From assembly GCF_001449115.1 (NCBI RefSeq), contig NZ_LAIJ01000010.1:372001-436000 (forward strand): DNA of 64,000 bases. The letters are read 5' to 3'. Below, piece after piece: positions 54,212 through 62,898 of this stretch; the stretch's first letter is position 1, and every line of letters begins with the position of its first letter. Source of the stretch: Occallatibacter gabretensis (lineage in GTDB: Bacteria; Acidobacteriota; Terriglobia; Terriglobales; Acidobacteriaceae). Below the pieces are notes generated by a model. The model had not been told where the DNA came from and searched no databases. It saw nothing but the letters and a program-made list of their open reading frames with translations. The translations under genes were made by a program, and so were the position numbers.

Positions 54212-56860
54212 ATGCCAAAGCAATTTCATACGCTTTTCTCCCGTAACCAGGCGCATATGGGCTGGATTTACAGATATACGTTGCTAAGGTTTCTAACCTT
54301 GTTGGTAATCGCAGCAGTAAGTGTGATCCTCACGCACGCGCAGACCAGCGATGCGGGCCGGAAGATCGATGTTGGCATCATCGTCACGCCCACTCAGGAT
54401 GAAGCCCGCACCATTCTCAAGCAGCTGAATAGTGGTGCCGATTTCTCAGTATTGGCTAAAGAAAAGTCAATCGACGCCACAGCCTCCGATGGCGGCTACA
54501 TGGGAAATCTGGACCCCACCCAGCTCCGCATCGAAGTGCGCGACGCACTGCACGGCCACAAAGCCGGCGAACTTACGGATATAGTCCATCTGCCTTCCGG
54601 CTATGCCATTCTCAAGGTGTTGCCTGCCGCGCCGCCCACCAGCGATCTGAATCCCAAGCGGATCTCGTCCCTGCTGGCAAGCGGAGCCATTCGCTACGGA
54701 ACTATGGTGGCGGGCCTCAGTGAAGCCAACGCGGTACTTGCGCAATACCCAAAGCCGGATGGCTGGGATCGCAATCTCCAGCAGGTCTGCGAAATTCGAA
54801 AAAATTCGTTGGCGAACGCGAAAGACGCCATGCAGGAGGCCATGGCTCCGAACAGCGCCACCGGAGCCCGTCTCTCACCCATTGAGCAGATTCAGGGGCA
54901 CAGCCTGCTCGGGGAGCTCTATGACTACAGCGGCGAGATGGAAAAGGCGGTAAGGGAATGGAAGGCCGCGTATGATTTGGCAAAGACAGTAGAACCTGGA
55001 TTTCTTCCTGATATTGAAGAAGCTCTCGGCGCCTCTTATCTACATATGTCAGAGATGGAAAACAATGTCTATCGCGGCTCTCGCGATCTGGATATCTTTC
55101 CCCCCCTCGACCCCAAGGCAAGCTATGAAAAAAAGGACGAATCGAAACTCGCAATTGAATACTTTCAGAAGTATCTGGAGTTGCGTCCAGGTGATCTCGA
55201 AGTCCTTTGGCTGATGAATCTCGCCTATATGACGCTCGGCGAATATCCAGATGGCGTGCCTGTTGCATACCGGATTCCCGCGGCGGACTTTAAGTCCAGG
55301 CAGAACATCGGCCGCTTCAAAGACGTAGCGGCAGCAGTAGGTTTAAATGTGCTGCGCGACGCCGGAGGTCTGATCGTCGATGACTTTGATAATGATGGCC
55401 TCCTCGATGTCGTAGTGTCCAGTCAGAATGTGTGCGATCCAATTCACTTCTTTCACAACAACGGTGACGGCACATTCAGTGATAGAACAGCACAGGCGGG
55501 CCTCGAAAATCAGCTCGGCGCGCTGAACATCATTCAGGCCGACTACAACAATGACGGCTGCATGGACATCCTCATGCTGCGCGGCGGTTGGGAGTTTCCC
55601 CAGCGCAAATCCTTGCTTCGCAACAACTGTGACGGCACATTCACGGACGTGACGGAGGCCAGCGGGCTCATGGCATCGGTAACTGCCACTCAGGCAGCAG
55701 CATGGGCAGACATAGACAACGACGGATATCTCGACCTCTTTATCGCCAATGAAAATTCGCCGGCTCAGCTCTTTCACAACAAAGGCGACGGAACATTTGA
55801 GGAGATTGGCCACGCCGCGCACATTGATCAGACGGCCTTCAGTAAGGGAGCCGTTTCCGCTGACTATGACGGCGACGGGCTTCCTGACTTCTACGTAACG
55901 AATCAGAACGGCGTCAATTTTCTCTATCACAACAATGGCAACCTCACCTTTACTGAGGTCGGCAGGCAGGCAGGAGTCCAAGCGCCTGCGTACAGTTTTG
56001 CCGCATGGTTCTTCGATTACGACAATGACGGATGGCCCGACCTATTTGTCAATACGTTCATGACCTCGATGGACGAAACGCTCAAGACATACGTCGGCGG
56101 CTCGCATAATCAGGAGACCCTGAAGCTTTACCGCAACAAGCATGATGGAACATTTGAAGATGTAACTGCGCAGGTCGGTCTCGACAAGGTATTCATGGCG
56201 ATGGGATCAAACTTTGGCGACATCGACAACGATGGCTACCTGGACATATATCTTGGCTCGGGAAATCCCTCCCAGACTGCTCTTCTTCCCCATGTGCTGT
56301 TGAGAAACAATGAAGGGAAATCCTTCGACGATATCACGCAATCTTCAGGCACAGGCGAACTGCACAAAGGCCACGGGATCGCCTTTGCGGATTTGAGCCG
56401 GCGCGGCGTCGAAGATATAGTTGCTCAAATTGGCGGCGCGATACCCGCCGACAAACATGCAATGCGCGTCTTCGAGAATCCCGGCACCACCAACGATTGG
56501 TTGAATGTGCGCCTGGTCGGCGTAAAGAGCAACCGTGAAGCTCTGGGCGCGCAAATCCACGTTACCGTTCAGGATGCAAACCAGCCGCCGCGATCAATGT
56601 ATAGAACGGTAGGGCAGTCGAGTTCATTCGGTGCCAATCCAATGGAGCAGCATATTGGTCTCGGCCCCAATGCAAGCACCGTGACGCTCGACATCTGGTG
56701 GCCTGCATCCAACACGCGGCAGCACTTTACGAATGTCGCAAAGAATCAATTTATCGAAATCAAAGAGTTCGCTCCCAGTTACACGCCCCTTAAGCGTCAG
56801 CCTTTCCACCTGCGTGAAAGCGCGCCCGTTGCTGCCTCAACGTCACAAAGCTCTAAATGA
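54212..56860 (+). CDS. Rotamase-TPR-FG-GAP-UnbV (CRTAC1-like) exported fusion protein
   Basis: 882 residues. A signal anchor (about 20-43, RFLTLLVIAAVSVILTHAQ) precedes a PpiC-type parvulin domain (about 50-145: DEARTILKQLNSGADFSVLAKEKSID, GGYMGNLD, VHLPSGYAILKVL). A TPR-like helical region follows (about 200-350). Six FG-GAP/VCBS motifs form a propeller (VDDFDNDGLLDVV, DYNNDGCMDIL, DIDNDGYLDLF, DYDGDGLPDFY, DYDNDGWPDLF, DIDNDGYLDIY). The protein ends in an ASPIC/UnbV domain (NWLNVRLVGVKSNREALGAQIHV, QHIGLGPNASTVTLDIWWP). Likely surface or periplasmic, combining a folding helper with a binding propeller. The ATG at 54257 (MGWIYRY) is an alternative start with a slightly better ribosome site. 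Confidence 0.85.
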   Translation: MPKQFHTLFSRNQAHMGWIYRYTLLRFLTLLVIAAVSVILTHAQTSDAGRKIDVGIIVTPTQDEARTILKQLNSGADFSVLAKEKSIDATASDGGYMGNLDPTQLRIEVRDALHGHKAGELTDIVHLPSGYAILKVLPAAPPTSDLNPKRISSLLASGAIRYGTMVAGLSEANAVLAQYPKPDGWDRNLQQVCEIRKNSLANAKDAMQEAMAPNSATGARLSPIEQIQGHSLLGELYDYSGEMEKAVREWKAAYDLAKTVEPGFLPDIEEALGASYLHMSEMENNVYRGSRDLDIFPPLDPKASYEKKDESKLAIEYFQKYLELRPGDLEVLWLMNLAYMTLGEYPDGVPVAYRIPAADFKSRQNIGRFKDVAAAVGLNVLRDAGGLIVDDFDNDGLLDVVVSSQNVCDPIHFFHNNGDGTFSDRTAQAGLENQLGALNIIQADYNNDGCMDILMLRGGWEFPQRKSLLRNNCDGTFTDVTEASGLMASVTATQAAAWADIDNDGYLDLFIANENSPAQLFHNKGDGTFEEIGHAAHIDQTAFSKGAVSADYDGDGLPDFYVTNQNGVNFLYHNNGNLTFTEVGRQAGVQAPAYSFAAWFFDYDNDGWPDLFVNTFMTSMDETLKTYVGGSHNQETLKLYRNKHDGTFEDVTAQVGLDKVFMAMGSNFGDIDNDGYLDIYLGSGNPSQTALLPHVLLRNNEGKSFDDITQSSGTGELHKGHGIAFADLSRRGVEDIVAQIGGAIPADKHAMRVFENPGTTNDWLNVRLVGVKSNREALGAQIHVTVQDANQPPRSMYRTVGQSSSFGANPMEQHIGLGPNASTVTLDIWWPASNTRQHFTNVAKNQFIEIKEFAPSYTPLKRQPFHLRESAPVAASTSQSSK

Positions 56861-56923
56861 GTAACCGCGTTTCGTGATAAGTTTTTTGGGAATGCTTTGC
56901 CGAATTTCGAGGAGATTTGAAGT

Positions 56924-57829
56924 GTGATGCGTAACAAGCTTCTATCCGGCGTATTGATTCTCGCGAGTGCTCACTTATGGGCATTCGCGCAGCATTCTGC
57001 GCAGGGCATTCTCCTTGAAGTAAATCCCGCAGAGCATCGAATCGTGGTCTCATGCGATGCAATTCCAGGCTACATGGAAGCGATGACCATGCCATTTACC
57101 GTGCATGGTTCGGAAGATCTCAAAACCTTCGCTCCCGGAGCAACCGTCCGCTTCAACATGGTGGCGACGAAAAAAGAGGCCTATGCAGAGCATCTGCAGG
57201 TGGTGCACGTTACAAATTTTGAATCCGAGCCCATGGAAGCTGGCCGTCTGACCCTCCTGCACAAAACACTCGATCCAGCCGCGGCGGCAAAAGCCGTAGC
57301 TGTCGGCAATCCGGTGCCGGACTTCGCTCTTACCGATCAGACGCAGCAAATAACTCATCTTGCGCAGTTCAAAGGGAAGGTGGTGGCTCTCACCTTTACC
57401 TATTCCCGTTGCCCGAACCCCAGCTATTGCTTCCGTCTATCAAATAATCTGTCCCAACTGGAGCGACGTTTTCATGCCCAGGCTGGAAGAAATTTGATCC
57501 TCATCACCATCGTGATCGATCCCGATCAGGACCGCGGCAAAGCTCTCGAGCGATATGCGGGAACATGGAAAGCCGATCCCGCCACATGGCACTTTCTCAC
57601 TGGAACCATCAAGGACGTGCAGAACGTGGCCGAGTTGTTCGGCATGAATTTTTGGAGCGGCGAAGGGTTTCTTACGCACAGCTTTCACACCGTAGTAATT
57701 GACCGCGATGGAAAGCTCGCGGCGAACCTGGAGGGAAATCAGTTCTCCGCCGGCCAACTCGGCGACATGGTGGAAATGGTTTTGAATCGCCCGCAGCCAG
57801 CAGCGTCGACTGCAGGCATGCCTCAATAA
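56924..57829 (+). CDS. CusF-like/SCO1-SenC fusion copper protein
   Basis: 301 residues. Signal peptide (KLLSGVLILASAHLWAFA). Residues about 25-100 are a CusF-type copper-binding barrel (GILLEVNPAEHRIVVSCDAIPGYMEAMTMPFTV, with the methionine ligands kept). Residues about 125-290 are a SCO1/SenC thioredoxin fold (VPDFALTDQTQQITHLAQFKGKVVALTFTYSRC, IDPDQDRGKALERYA, THSFHTVVIDRDGK). The usual CxxxC metal site is replaced by C163-x5-C169 (CPNPSYC); candidate His ligands are H252 and H255. It probably delivers copper to a periplasmic or membrane oxidase. GGAG is nine bases before the GTG; the ATG at 56927 is also possible. It is 63 bases after the UnbV gene. Confidence 0.88.
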   Translation: MMRNKLLSGVLILASAHLWAFAQHSAQGILLEVNPAEHRIVVSCDAIPGYMEAMTMPFTVHGSEDLKTFAPGATVRFNMVATKKEAYAEHLQVVHVTNFESEPMEAGRLTLLHKTLDPAAAAKAVAVGNPVPDFALTDQTQQITHLAQFKGKVVALTFTYSRCPNPSYCFRLSNNLSQLERRFHAQAGRNLILITIVIDPDQDRGKALERYAGTWKADPATWHFLTGTIKDVQNVAELFGMNFWSGEGFLTHSFHTVVIDRDGKLAANLEGNQFSAGQLGDMVEMVLNRPQPAASTAGMPQ

Positions 57830-57846
57830 TGACGCTCCAATAAGCC

Positions 57847-58779
57847 TCACCGAATCCAGCCTCGTTCAATCATCCAGAGTGACCCGACACTAACTGCCAG
57901 CCAGAGGATGACTCCCTGCAGCATCGGCCGAAATCCGACCGCCTTCAGTGTGCCTCTGGACAGGCTTGTGCCAATCAAAAACAGCGTGACACAAAGCCCC
58001 GTAATGCCAAGGTGCTGAAGCATGGCATATTGCAGACGAAAACCGGGAAGGAAAGTATTGAATCCAGCCGCCACCAGGAACAGCGCAATAAACCACGGCC
58101 ACTGAATCTGCGTTTTACTTCTCTGCGCGTTGCCTCTCTGATGAAGAGACACGCCGATCGACACAGGCACAATCCACAGCGCTCGCACCAGTTTGACAGT
58201 AGTGGCAACGCTGAGTGCGACTGTGCCGTACCGCGCAGCCGCGCCAACCACGGAACTCGTGTCATGAATGGCGAGCGCACACCATAGACCGAACTGGGTT
58301 TGCGTAAGATGCAACGCAGAGCCAATCGGAGGAAACACCAGCAGGGCAACTGAATTCAACACAAACACAGTCCCCAGTGAAACAGCAATCTCCTCCTCAC
58401 TCGCGCCGAGTATCGGCGACACCGCCGCAATCGCGCTCCCTCCGCAGATTGCTGTGCCGGTAGAAATCAGGAATGAAACACGCTTCTTAACTGCCAGCAA
58501 ACGTCCCAGTCCGCTACCCGCAAGCAGAACGAAGCCGATGCTGAGTGCCGTATACATAAAGCCCGCGCGCCCGGCCTCCAGAACCTGGCGCAGATCCATG
58601 CCAAAGCCAAGCGCCACCACGGAAAGCTGCAACAGCAGCTTCGATAACTGCCGGGTATCCTGAGGAAACGGATGCGGAAATGCCAGCCCGAAGGCCAGGC
58701 CCAGCCCAAGCGCAACAGGCGGCCCAATAACCCCACTGGCCGCGAAGATAATCCCAAGGAAAAGGAGGTTTTTCGCCAC
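57847..58779 (-). CDS. yeiH: YeiH/UPF0324-family transporter
   Basis: 310 residues with about ten membrane helices. The family hallmark is present: VALGFGMDLRQVLEAG, GTAICGGSAIAAVSPILGA with EEEIAVSLGTVFVLNSVALLVFPPIG, and IHDTSSVVGAAARYG. These proteins are poorly characterised; sulfate or related anion export has been suggested for relatives. Starts at GTG. It is divergent from a LysR gene of the CysB/YeiE type across a 119-base gap, an arrangement also found in enterobacteria (yeiE-yeiH), suggesting direct control. Confidence 0.88.
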   Translation of the reverse strand: MAKNLLFLGIIFAASGVIGPPVALGLGLAFGLAFPHPFPQDTRQLSKLLLQLSVVALGFGMDLRQVLEAGRAGFMYTALSIGFVLLAGSGLGRLLAVKKRVSFLISTGTAICGGSAIAAVSPILGASEEEIAVSLGTVFVLNSVALLVFPPIGSALHLTQTQFGLWCALAIHDTSSVVGAAARYGTVALSVATTVKLVRALWIVPVSIGVSLHQRGNAQRSKTQIQWPWFIALFLVAAGFNTFLPGFRLQYAMLQHLGITGLCVTLFLIGTSLSRGTLKAVGFRPMLQGVILWLAVSVGSLWMIERGWIR

Positions 58780-58898
58780 ACAATTAGCATGGTCCGTTGA
58801 TACGCTCCTGGTCCAAGCAGAAGTTATGATGAGCTATTTGGATTTCTAATCGTTCTTGCCGGCCGCGCCGCCGCACTCAACAGGTTTCAGGAGAACTC

Positions 58899-59834
58899 AT
58901 GGAAAACTTCCGTTTGAAAGTCTTTCGCGTGGTGGCATCACATCTCAACTTCAGCCGCGCCGCGGAAGAGCTCCTGTTGACCCAGCCCGCCGTCACGCAG
59001 CAAATCAAAGCGCTTGAAGAGGAGTACGGCGTTCCACTCTTTGATCGCTCCGGCGGAAAAATAACTCTCACGCCCAGCGGAAAAGCATTGCTGCCCTTCG
59101 CCAACCGCCTCAAAGAAATCTCCGAGGAAGCCTATGCAGCAGTAGCCCGCGTATCCGGCAAACTGGCCGGTCAACTTACTATCGGCGCATCGCAGACCAT
59201 TGGGCAATATCTTCTTCCCACTTTCATCGCAGGCTTTCTGCGAGAAAACCCGCGCGTCTCTATCTCTACCATCAGCGGAAACACCGACGAGATACTCCAG
59301 GCCCTCGCCGCACATCTCATCGAGATAGCTCTCATTGAAGGCCCCGCGCTGCGCAAAGACGTGCACGTCGAGCCGTTCATGGACGATCACATTGTCCTGG
59401 TCGTTCCTGCAAGTCATGAGTGGGCCGAGCAAAATGTCGATCTCCCCGCGCTGATCAAAGCTCCGCTGCTCATGCGTGAATTCGGGTCGGGCTCGCGCCG
59501 CGTCGTCGAAAAAGCATTTTCAGCTGTCGGCATCAGCAGTAAGAAACTTAACATCCGCATGGAATTCGATTCCACAGAGAGCCTTCTCAATGCAGTCGAA
59601 GCAGGCCTCGGCGTGACCTTCGTTTCCCAATGGGCAGCACGCAACCATCTTGCCCTGGGAGCCCTGAAAGTAGCACGAGTCCCCGGTCTCAAGCTTACCC
59701 GCAAATTTTCCATCGTGTATCCAGCCGGTCCCGTTCCCGATGGCAACCCCGGAGCATTCCGCGCCTATCTTGTGGCCCGCAGCATGCCTCAGATGCACGA
59801 AGCATCGCAGGTCATTCGCCGTGCGAAGAAATGA
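58899..59834 (+). CDS. LysR-family regulator (YeiE/CysL-like)
   Basis: 311 residues. Helix-turn-helix at 1-65 (RLKVFRVVASHLNFSRAAEELLLTQPAVTQQIKALEEEYGVPLFDRSGGKITLTPSG). The effector domain is of the sulfur/anion-related LysR subgroup (GQLTIGASQTIGQYLLPTFIAGFLRENPRVSISTISGN, GLGVTFVSQWAARN). Divergent from the YeiH-type transporter, which is its likely target. An AGGAG lies upstream of the ATG. Confidence 0.9.
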   Translation: MENFRLKVFRVVASHLNFSRAAEELLLTQPAVTQQIKALEEEYGVPLFDRSGGKITLTPSGKALLPFANRLKEISEEAYAAVARVSGKLAGQLTIGASQTIGQYLLPTFIAGFLRENPRVSISTISGNTDEILQALAAHLIEIALIEGPALRKDVHVEPFMDDHIVLVVPASHEWAEQNVDLPALIKAPLLMREFGSGSRRVVEKAFSAVGISSKKLNIRMEFDSTESLLNAVEAGLGVTFVSQWAARNHLALGALKVARVPGLKLTRKFSIVYPAGPVPDGNPGAFRAYLVARSMPQMHEASQVIRRAKK

Positions 59835-59912
59835 ACGACCGTCCGTTCGAGCCAGATTTCTCCTTTGGCAAATCGCCATCTCAGTGCATACTGCTAAGAA
59901 ATAGGAGAACGA

Positions 59913-61307
59913 GTGAGCTCAATCGACCCCACGTTGTCGAACCCGGACCTCCGCCCCACCGAGCCTGAAGCCCGCACCTGGAGCACATACAACTACATTG
60001 CCCTCTGGTTCTCCATGTCCATGGAGATCACTACCTATCAGCTTGCCTCATCGCTCATCGCCAAAGGCATGGACTGGAAGCAGGCCGTCGGCACCGTGCT
60101 CCTCGGCAATCTCATCGTTCTCGTTCCCATGCTTCTCAACGCCCATGCCGGCGCAAAATACGGCATTCCATTTCCCGTCTTCATTCGCGCACCCTTCGGC
60201 GTTCGCGGTGCAAACATTCCTGCCATCCTCCGCGCCCTCGTTGCCTGCGGATGGTTCGGCATTCAATCCTGGATCGGCGGCACTGCTATTCATTCGATGA
60301 TCGCCGTCATCTGGCCCGCAGCAGCGACCAACGATGGCATCCGCTGGGCCTGCTTCATCAGCTTCTGGCTGCTCAACATGGTTATCGTCTGGCGCGGCGT
60401 TGAATCCATCCGCCACCTTCAGGCCTTCGGTGCGCCCTTCATGTTCGTCATGGCCGCCGCACTGCTCATCTGGGTCCGCATCAAAGCCGGCAGCTTCGGC
60501 TCCATGCTCTCCACGCCAAGCCAGTTTCATTCCACGCACGCATTTCTCGCTGTCTTCTTCCCATCGCTCACCGCAATGGTCGGCTACTGGGCCACGCTCG
60601 CGCTCAACATCCCTGACTTCACTCGCTACTCGAATTCCCAGAACGCGCAAGCCTGGGGTCAGGCATTCGGACTGCCCGTCGCCATGGCCCTCTACACCTT
60701 CGTCAGCATCGCCGTCACCTCGGCCTCAACAGTACTCTTCGGCCATCCCATCTGGAACCCGATTGAGCTCATCGGCGCATTCCATCAGCCTGTCGTGGCC
60801 TTCATCGCGCTCATCGCCATTCTCGTCGCCACGCTCAACGTCAACATCGGCGCAAACGTCGTCTCGCCCTCAAACGACTTCTCCAACCTCTACCCACGCC
60901 TCATCAGCTTCCGCACCGGCGGTCTCATCACCGGCGTCCTCGGCCTCGCGATGTGTCCGTGGAAGCTCCTCGCCTCACCTGACGCCTACATCTTCGGTTG
61001 GCTCATCGGCTACTCCGGCCTTCTCGGCCCCGTCGCCGGCATCATGATCGCCGATTACTTCTTCATCCGCCGCACACAACTCGACATCCACTCGCTCTAT
61101 CACAGAGAAGGCGCATATCACTACACCAAGGGCTTCAACCCCCGCGCCATCATCGCTCTTGTTCTCGGAGTCCTCGTCGCCCTCATCGGGCTATTAGTCC
61201 CCAGCCTGCACCCGCTCTACGACTACGCATGGTTCGTCGGTTTCTTCCTCGCAGGCAGCATCTACATTCTGCTCATGAAGCTCGCCGCCCCAGCAGAAGC
61301 CATCTGA
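59913..61307 (+). CDS. NCS1-family nucleobase/hydantoin:cation symporter
   Basis: 464 residues with about 12 helices, starting at GTG with TAGGAGA upstream. NCS1 motifs are visible: SMSMEITTYQLASSLIAKGMDWKQAVGTVLLGNLIVLVPMLLNAHAGAKYGIPFPVFIRAPFG, then GWFGIQSWIGGTAIH and NVGANVVSPSNDFSNL-like NIGANVVSPSNDFSNLYPRLISFRTG. It should import a nucleobase, allantoin or hydantoin with Na+ or H+. Convergent with a semialdehyde dehydrogenase and an M20 amidohydrolase that could process the imported ring after opening. Confidence 0.9.
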   Translation: MSSIDPTLSNPDLRPTEPEARTWSTYNYIALWFSMSMEITTYQLASSLIAKGMDWKQAVGTVLLGNLIVLVPMLLNAHAGAKYGIPFPVFIRAPFGVRGANIPAILRALVACGWFGIQSWIGGTAIHSMIAVIWPAAATNDGIRWACFISFWLLNMVIVWRGVESIRHLQAFGAPFMFVMAAALLIWVRIKAGSFGSMLSTPSQFHSTHAFLAVFFPSLTAMVGYWATLALNIPDFTRYSNSQNAQAWGQAFGLPVAMALYTFVSIAVTSASTVLFGHPIWNPIELIGAFHQPVVAFIALIAILVATLNVNIGANVVSPSNDFSNLYPRLISFRTGGLITGVLGLAMCPWKLLASPDAYIFGWLIGYSGLLGPVAGIMIADYFFIRRTQLDIHSLYHREGAYHYTKGFNPRAIIALVLGVLVALIGLLVPSLHPLYDYAWFVGFFLAGSIYILLMKLAAPAEAI

Positions 61308-61337
61308 CGCAATTCCTTTATCAGCCCAAACAAAACA

Positions 61338-61356
61338 GGCTGCGCTAAGCGCAGCC
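61338..61356 (-). terminator. Terminator between convergent genes
   Basis: GGCTGCGC-TAA-GCGCAGCC hairpin with 8-bp arms. On the minus strand TGTTTTGTTT follows, on the plus strand a weaker T-rich stretch, so it chiefly ends the dehydrogenase transcript. Confidence 0.65.
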
Positions 61357-61358
61357 CG

Positions 61359-62894
61359 TCAGTCTCTATTTTCTAGTTCCAAGTCCCTGGTTCGCGGAAA
61401 TCCCAGATCCACCTTGCTAGCACCCGGATCAGGCCAGCGGCTCGTCACCACCTTGCCCCGCGTGTAAAACAGCACGCCTTCCGGCCCATACATGTGCAGA
61501 TCTCCAAACAGTGACGACTTCCATCCGCCAAAGCTGTAATAAGCCACCGGCACAGGAATCGGCACATTCACTCCCACCATGCCCACTTCGGCGTCAAACT
61601 GGAACTGCCGCGCCGCTCCACCATTCTGCGTAAAGATCGCAGTCCCATTTCCATACGGATTCTCATTCACCAGCTTCAGTGCCTCGACATACGTATCCAC
61701 GCGCACCACGCTCAGCACCGGCCCAAAGATTTCATGGTCATAGCAAGCCGTCCCAGGCTTCACATGATCCACAAGTGACGGCGCAAGAAAGAATCCGTCC
61801 CTCGAAGTCGCTCCATCCGTCCGCCCATCCACCACAACAGTCGCGCCATCGCTCGCAGCCTTATCCAGATAAGACGCAACTCGATCACGATGCTCCCGCG
61901 TAATCAGCGGTCCCATCTCAATCCCCGGCTCGCTTCCCGGCCCAACCTTGATGCGCGCAATCCGCTCGCGTATTGCTGCAACCAGCGGATCAGCAACATC
62001 GCCCACGGCAACCACGACAGAGATCGCCATGCACCGTTCGCCAGCCGCTCCATACGCCGCAGACACAGCCGCATCCGCAGCCATCGCCAGTTCCGCATCC
62101 GGCAGTACCACCATGTGGTTCTTCGCGCCGCCCAGCGCCTGTACGCGCTTGCCATTCCGCGTCGCAGTCTCGTAAATCTGCTTCGCCACCGGCGTCGAGC
62201 CCACAAAGCTCACGGCCTTCACATCTGGATGTTCCAGCAGCCTGTCCACCGCCACCTTATCGCCCTGCACAAGATTCAGTACGCCATCCGGAACGCCAGC
62301 CTCTTTAGCCAGTTCCGCAATCAGCACACTCGCTCCCGGAACTTTCTCGGATGGCTTCAGCACAAACGCATTACCGCACGCAATCGCATTCGAAATCATC
62401 CACAGCGGCACCATCGCTGGAAAATTAAATGGCGTAATTCCAGCCACTACTCCCAGCGGCTGCCGAATCTGGTACACATCCACGCCTTTGCTTGCCTGCT
62501 CCGTGTAACCACCTTTCAGCAGGTTCGGAATCCCGCACGCAAACTCGACATTCTCCAACCCGCGCGCCACTTCGCCCAGCGCATCCGCAGTCGTCTTGCC
62601 GTTCTCGCGCGTCAGAATCTCGGCAATCTTTTCGCGGTTCTTCGCAATCAACTCGCGAAAGCGAAACATCACTTCCGCCCGCCGTGACAGCGGCGTCGCG
62701 CGCCATTCCGCAAATGCAGCTTTCGCCGTCGCAACCGCGCGGTCCACTTCCTCCGCTGTCGCAAAGCCGACCTCGGCAATCACCTCGCCCGTCGCAGGAT
62801 TGTGCACTGCACCAACGCGTCCGGATTCCGTCGCAACATGCTTGCCGCCAATCCAGTGGTTCACTGTGGCTACTACCGCTGTCGTTGTTCCCAT
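61359..62894 (-). CDS. mmsA: CoA-acylating (methyl)malonate-semialdehyde dehydrogenase
   Basis: 511 residues. Aldehyde-dehydrogenase fold of the MMSDH type: VNHWIGGKHVATESGRVGAVHNPATGEVI, FNFPAMVPLWMISNAIACGNAFVLKPSEKVPG, VSFVGSTPVAKQIYETATRNGKRVQALGGAKNH and catalytic Cys in GAAGERCMAIS. It oxidises methylmalonate or malonate semialdehyde to propionyl- or acetyl-CoA with NAD+ and CoA. With the coupled M20 amidohydrolase it could finish reductive pyrimidine breakdown via beta-alanine. The ATG at 62894 has AGGTGAGG upstream, four bases after the preceding stop; the longer frame to 62966 is inside that gene. Confidence 0.92.
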   Translation of the reverse strand: MGTTTAVVATVNHWIGGKHVATESGRVGAVHNPATGEVIAEVGFATAEEVDRAVATAKAAFAEWRATPLSRRAEVMFRFRELIAKNREKIAEILTRENGKTTADALGEVARGLENVEFACGIPNLLKGGYTEQASKGVDVYQIRQPLGVVAGITPFNFPAMVPLWMISNAIACGNAFVLKPSEKVPGASVLIAELAKEAGVPDGVLNLVQGDKVAVDRLLEHPDVKAVSFVGSTPVAKQIYETATRNGKRVQALGGAKNHMVVLPDAELAMAADAAVSAAYGAAGERCMAISVVVAVGDVADPLVAAIRERIARIKVGPGSEPGIEMGPLITREHRDRVASYLDKAASDGATVVVDGRTDGATSRDGFFLAPSLVDHVKPGTACYDHEIFGPVLSVVRVDTYVEALKLVNENPYGNGTAIFTQNGGAARQFQFDAEVGMVGVNVPIPVPVAYYSFGGWKSSLFGDLHMYGPEGVLFYTRGKVVTSRWPDPGASKVDLGFPRTRDLELENRD

Positions 62895-62898
62895 AACC

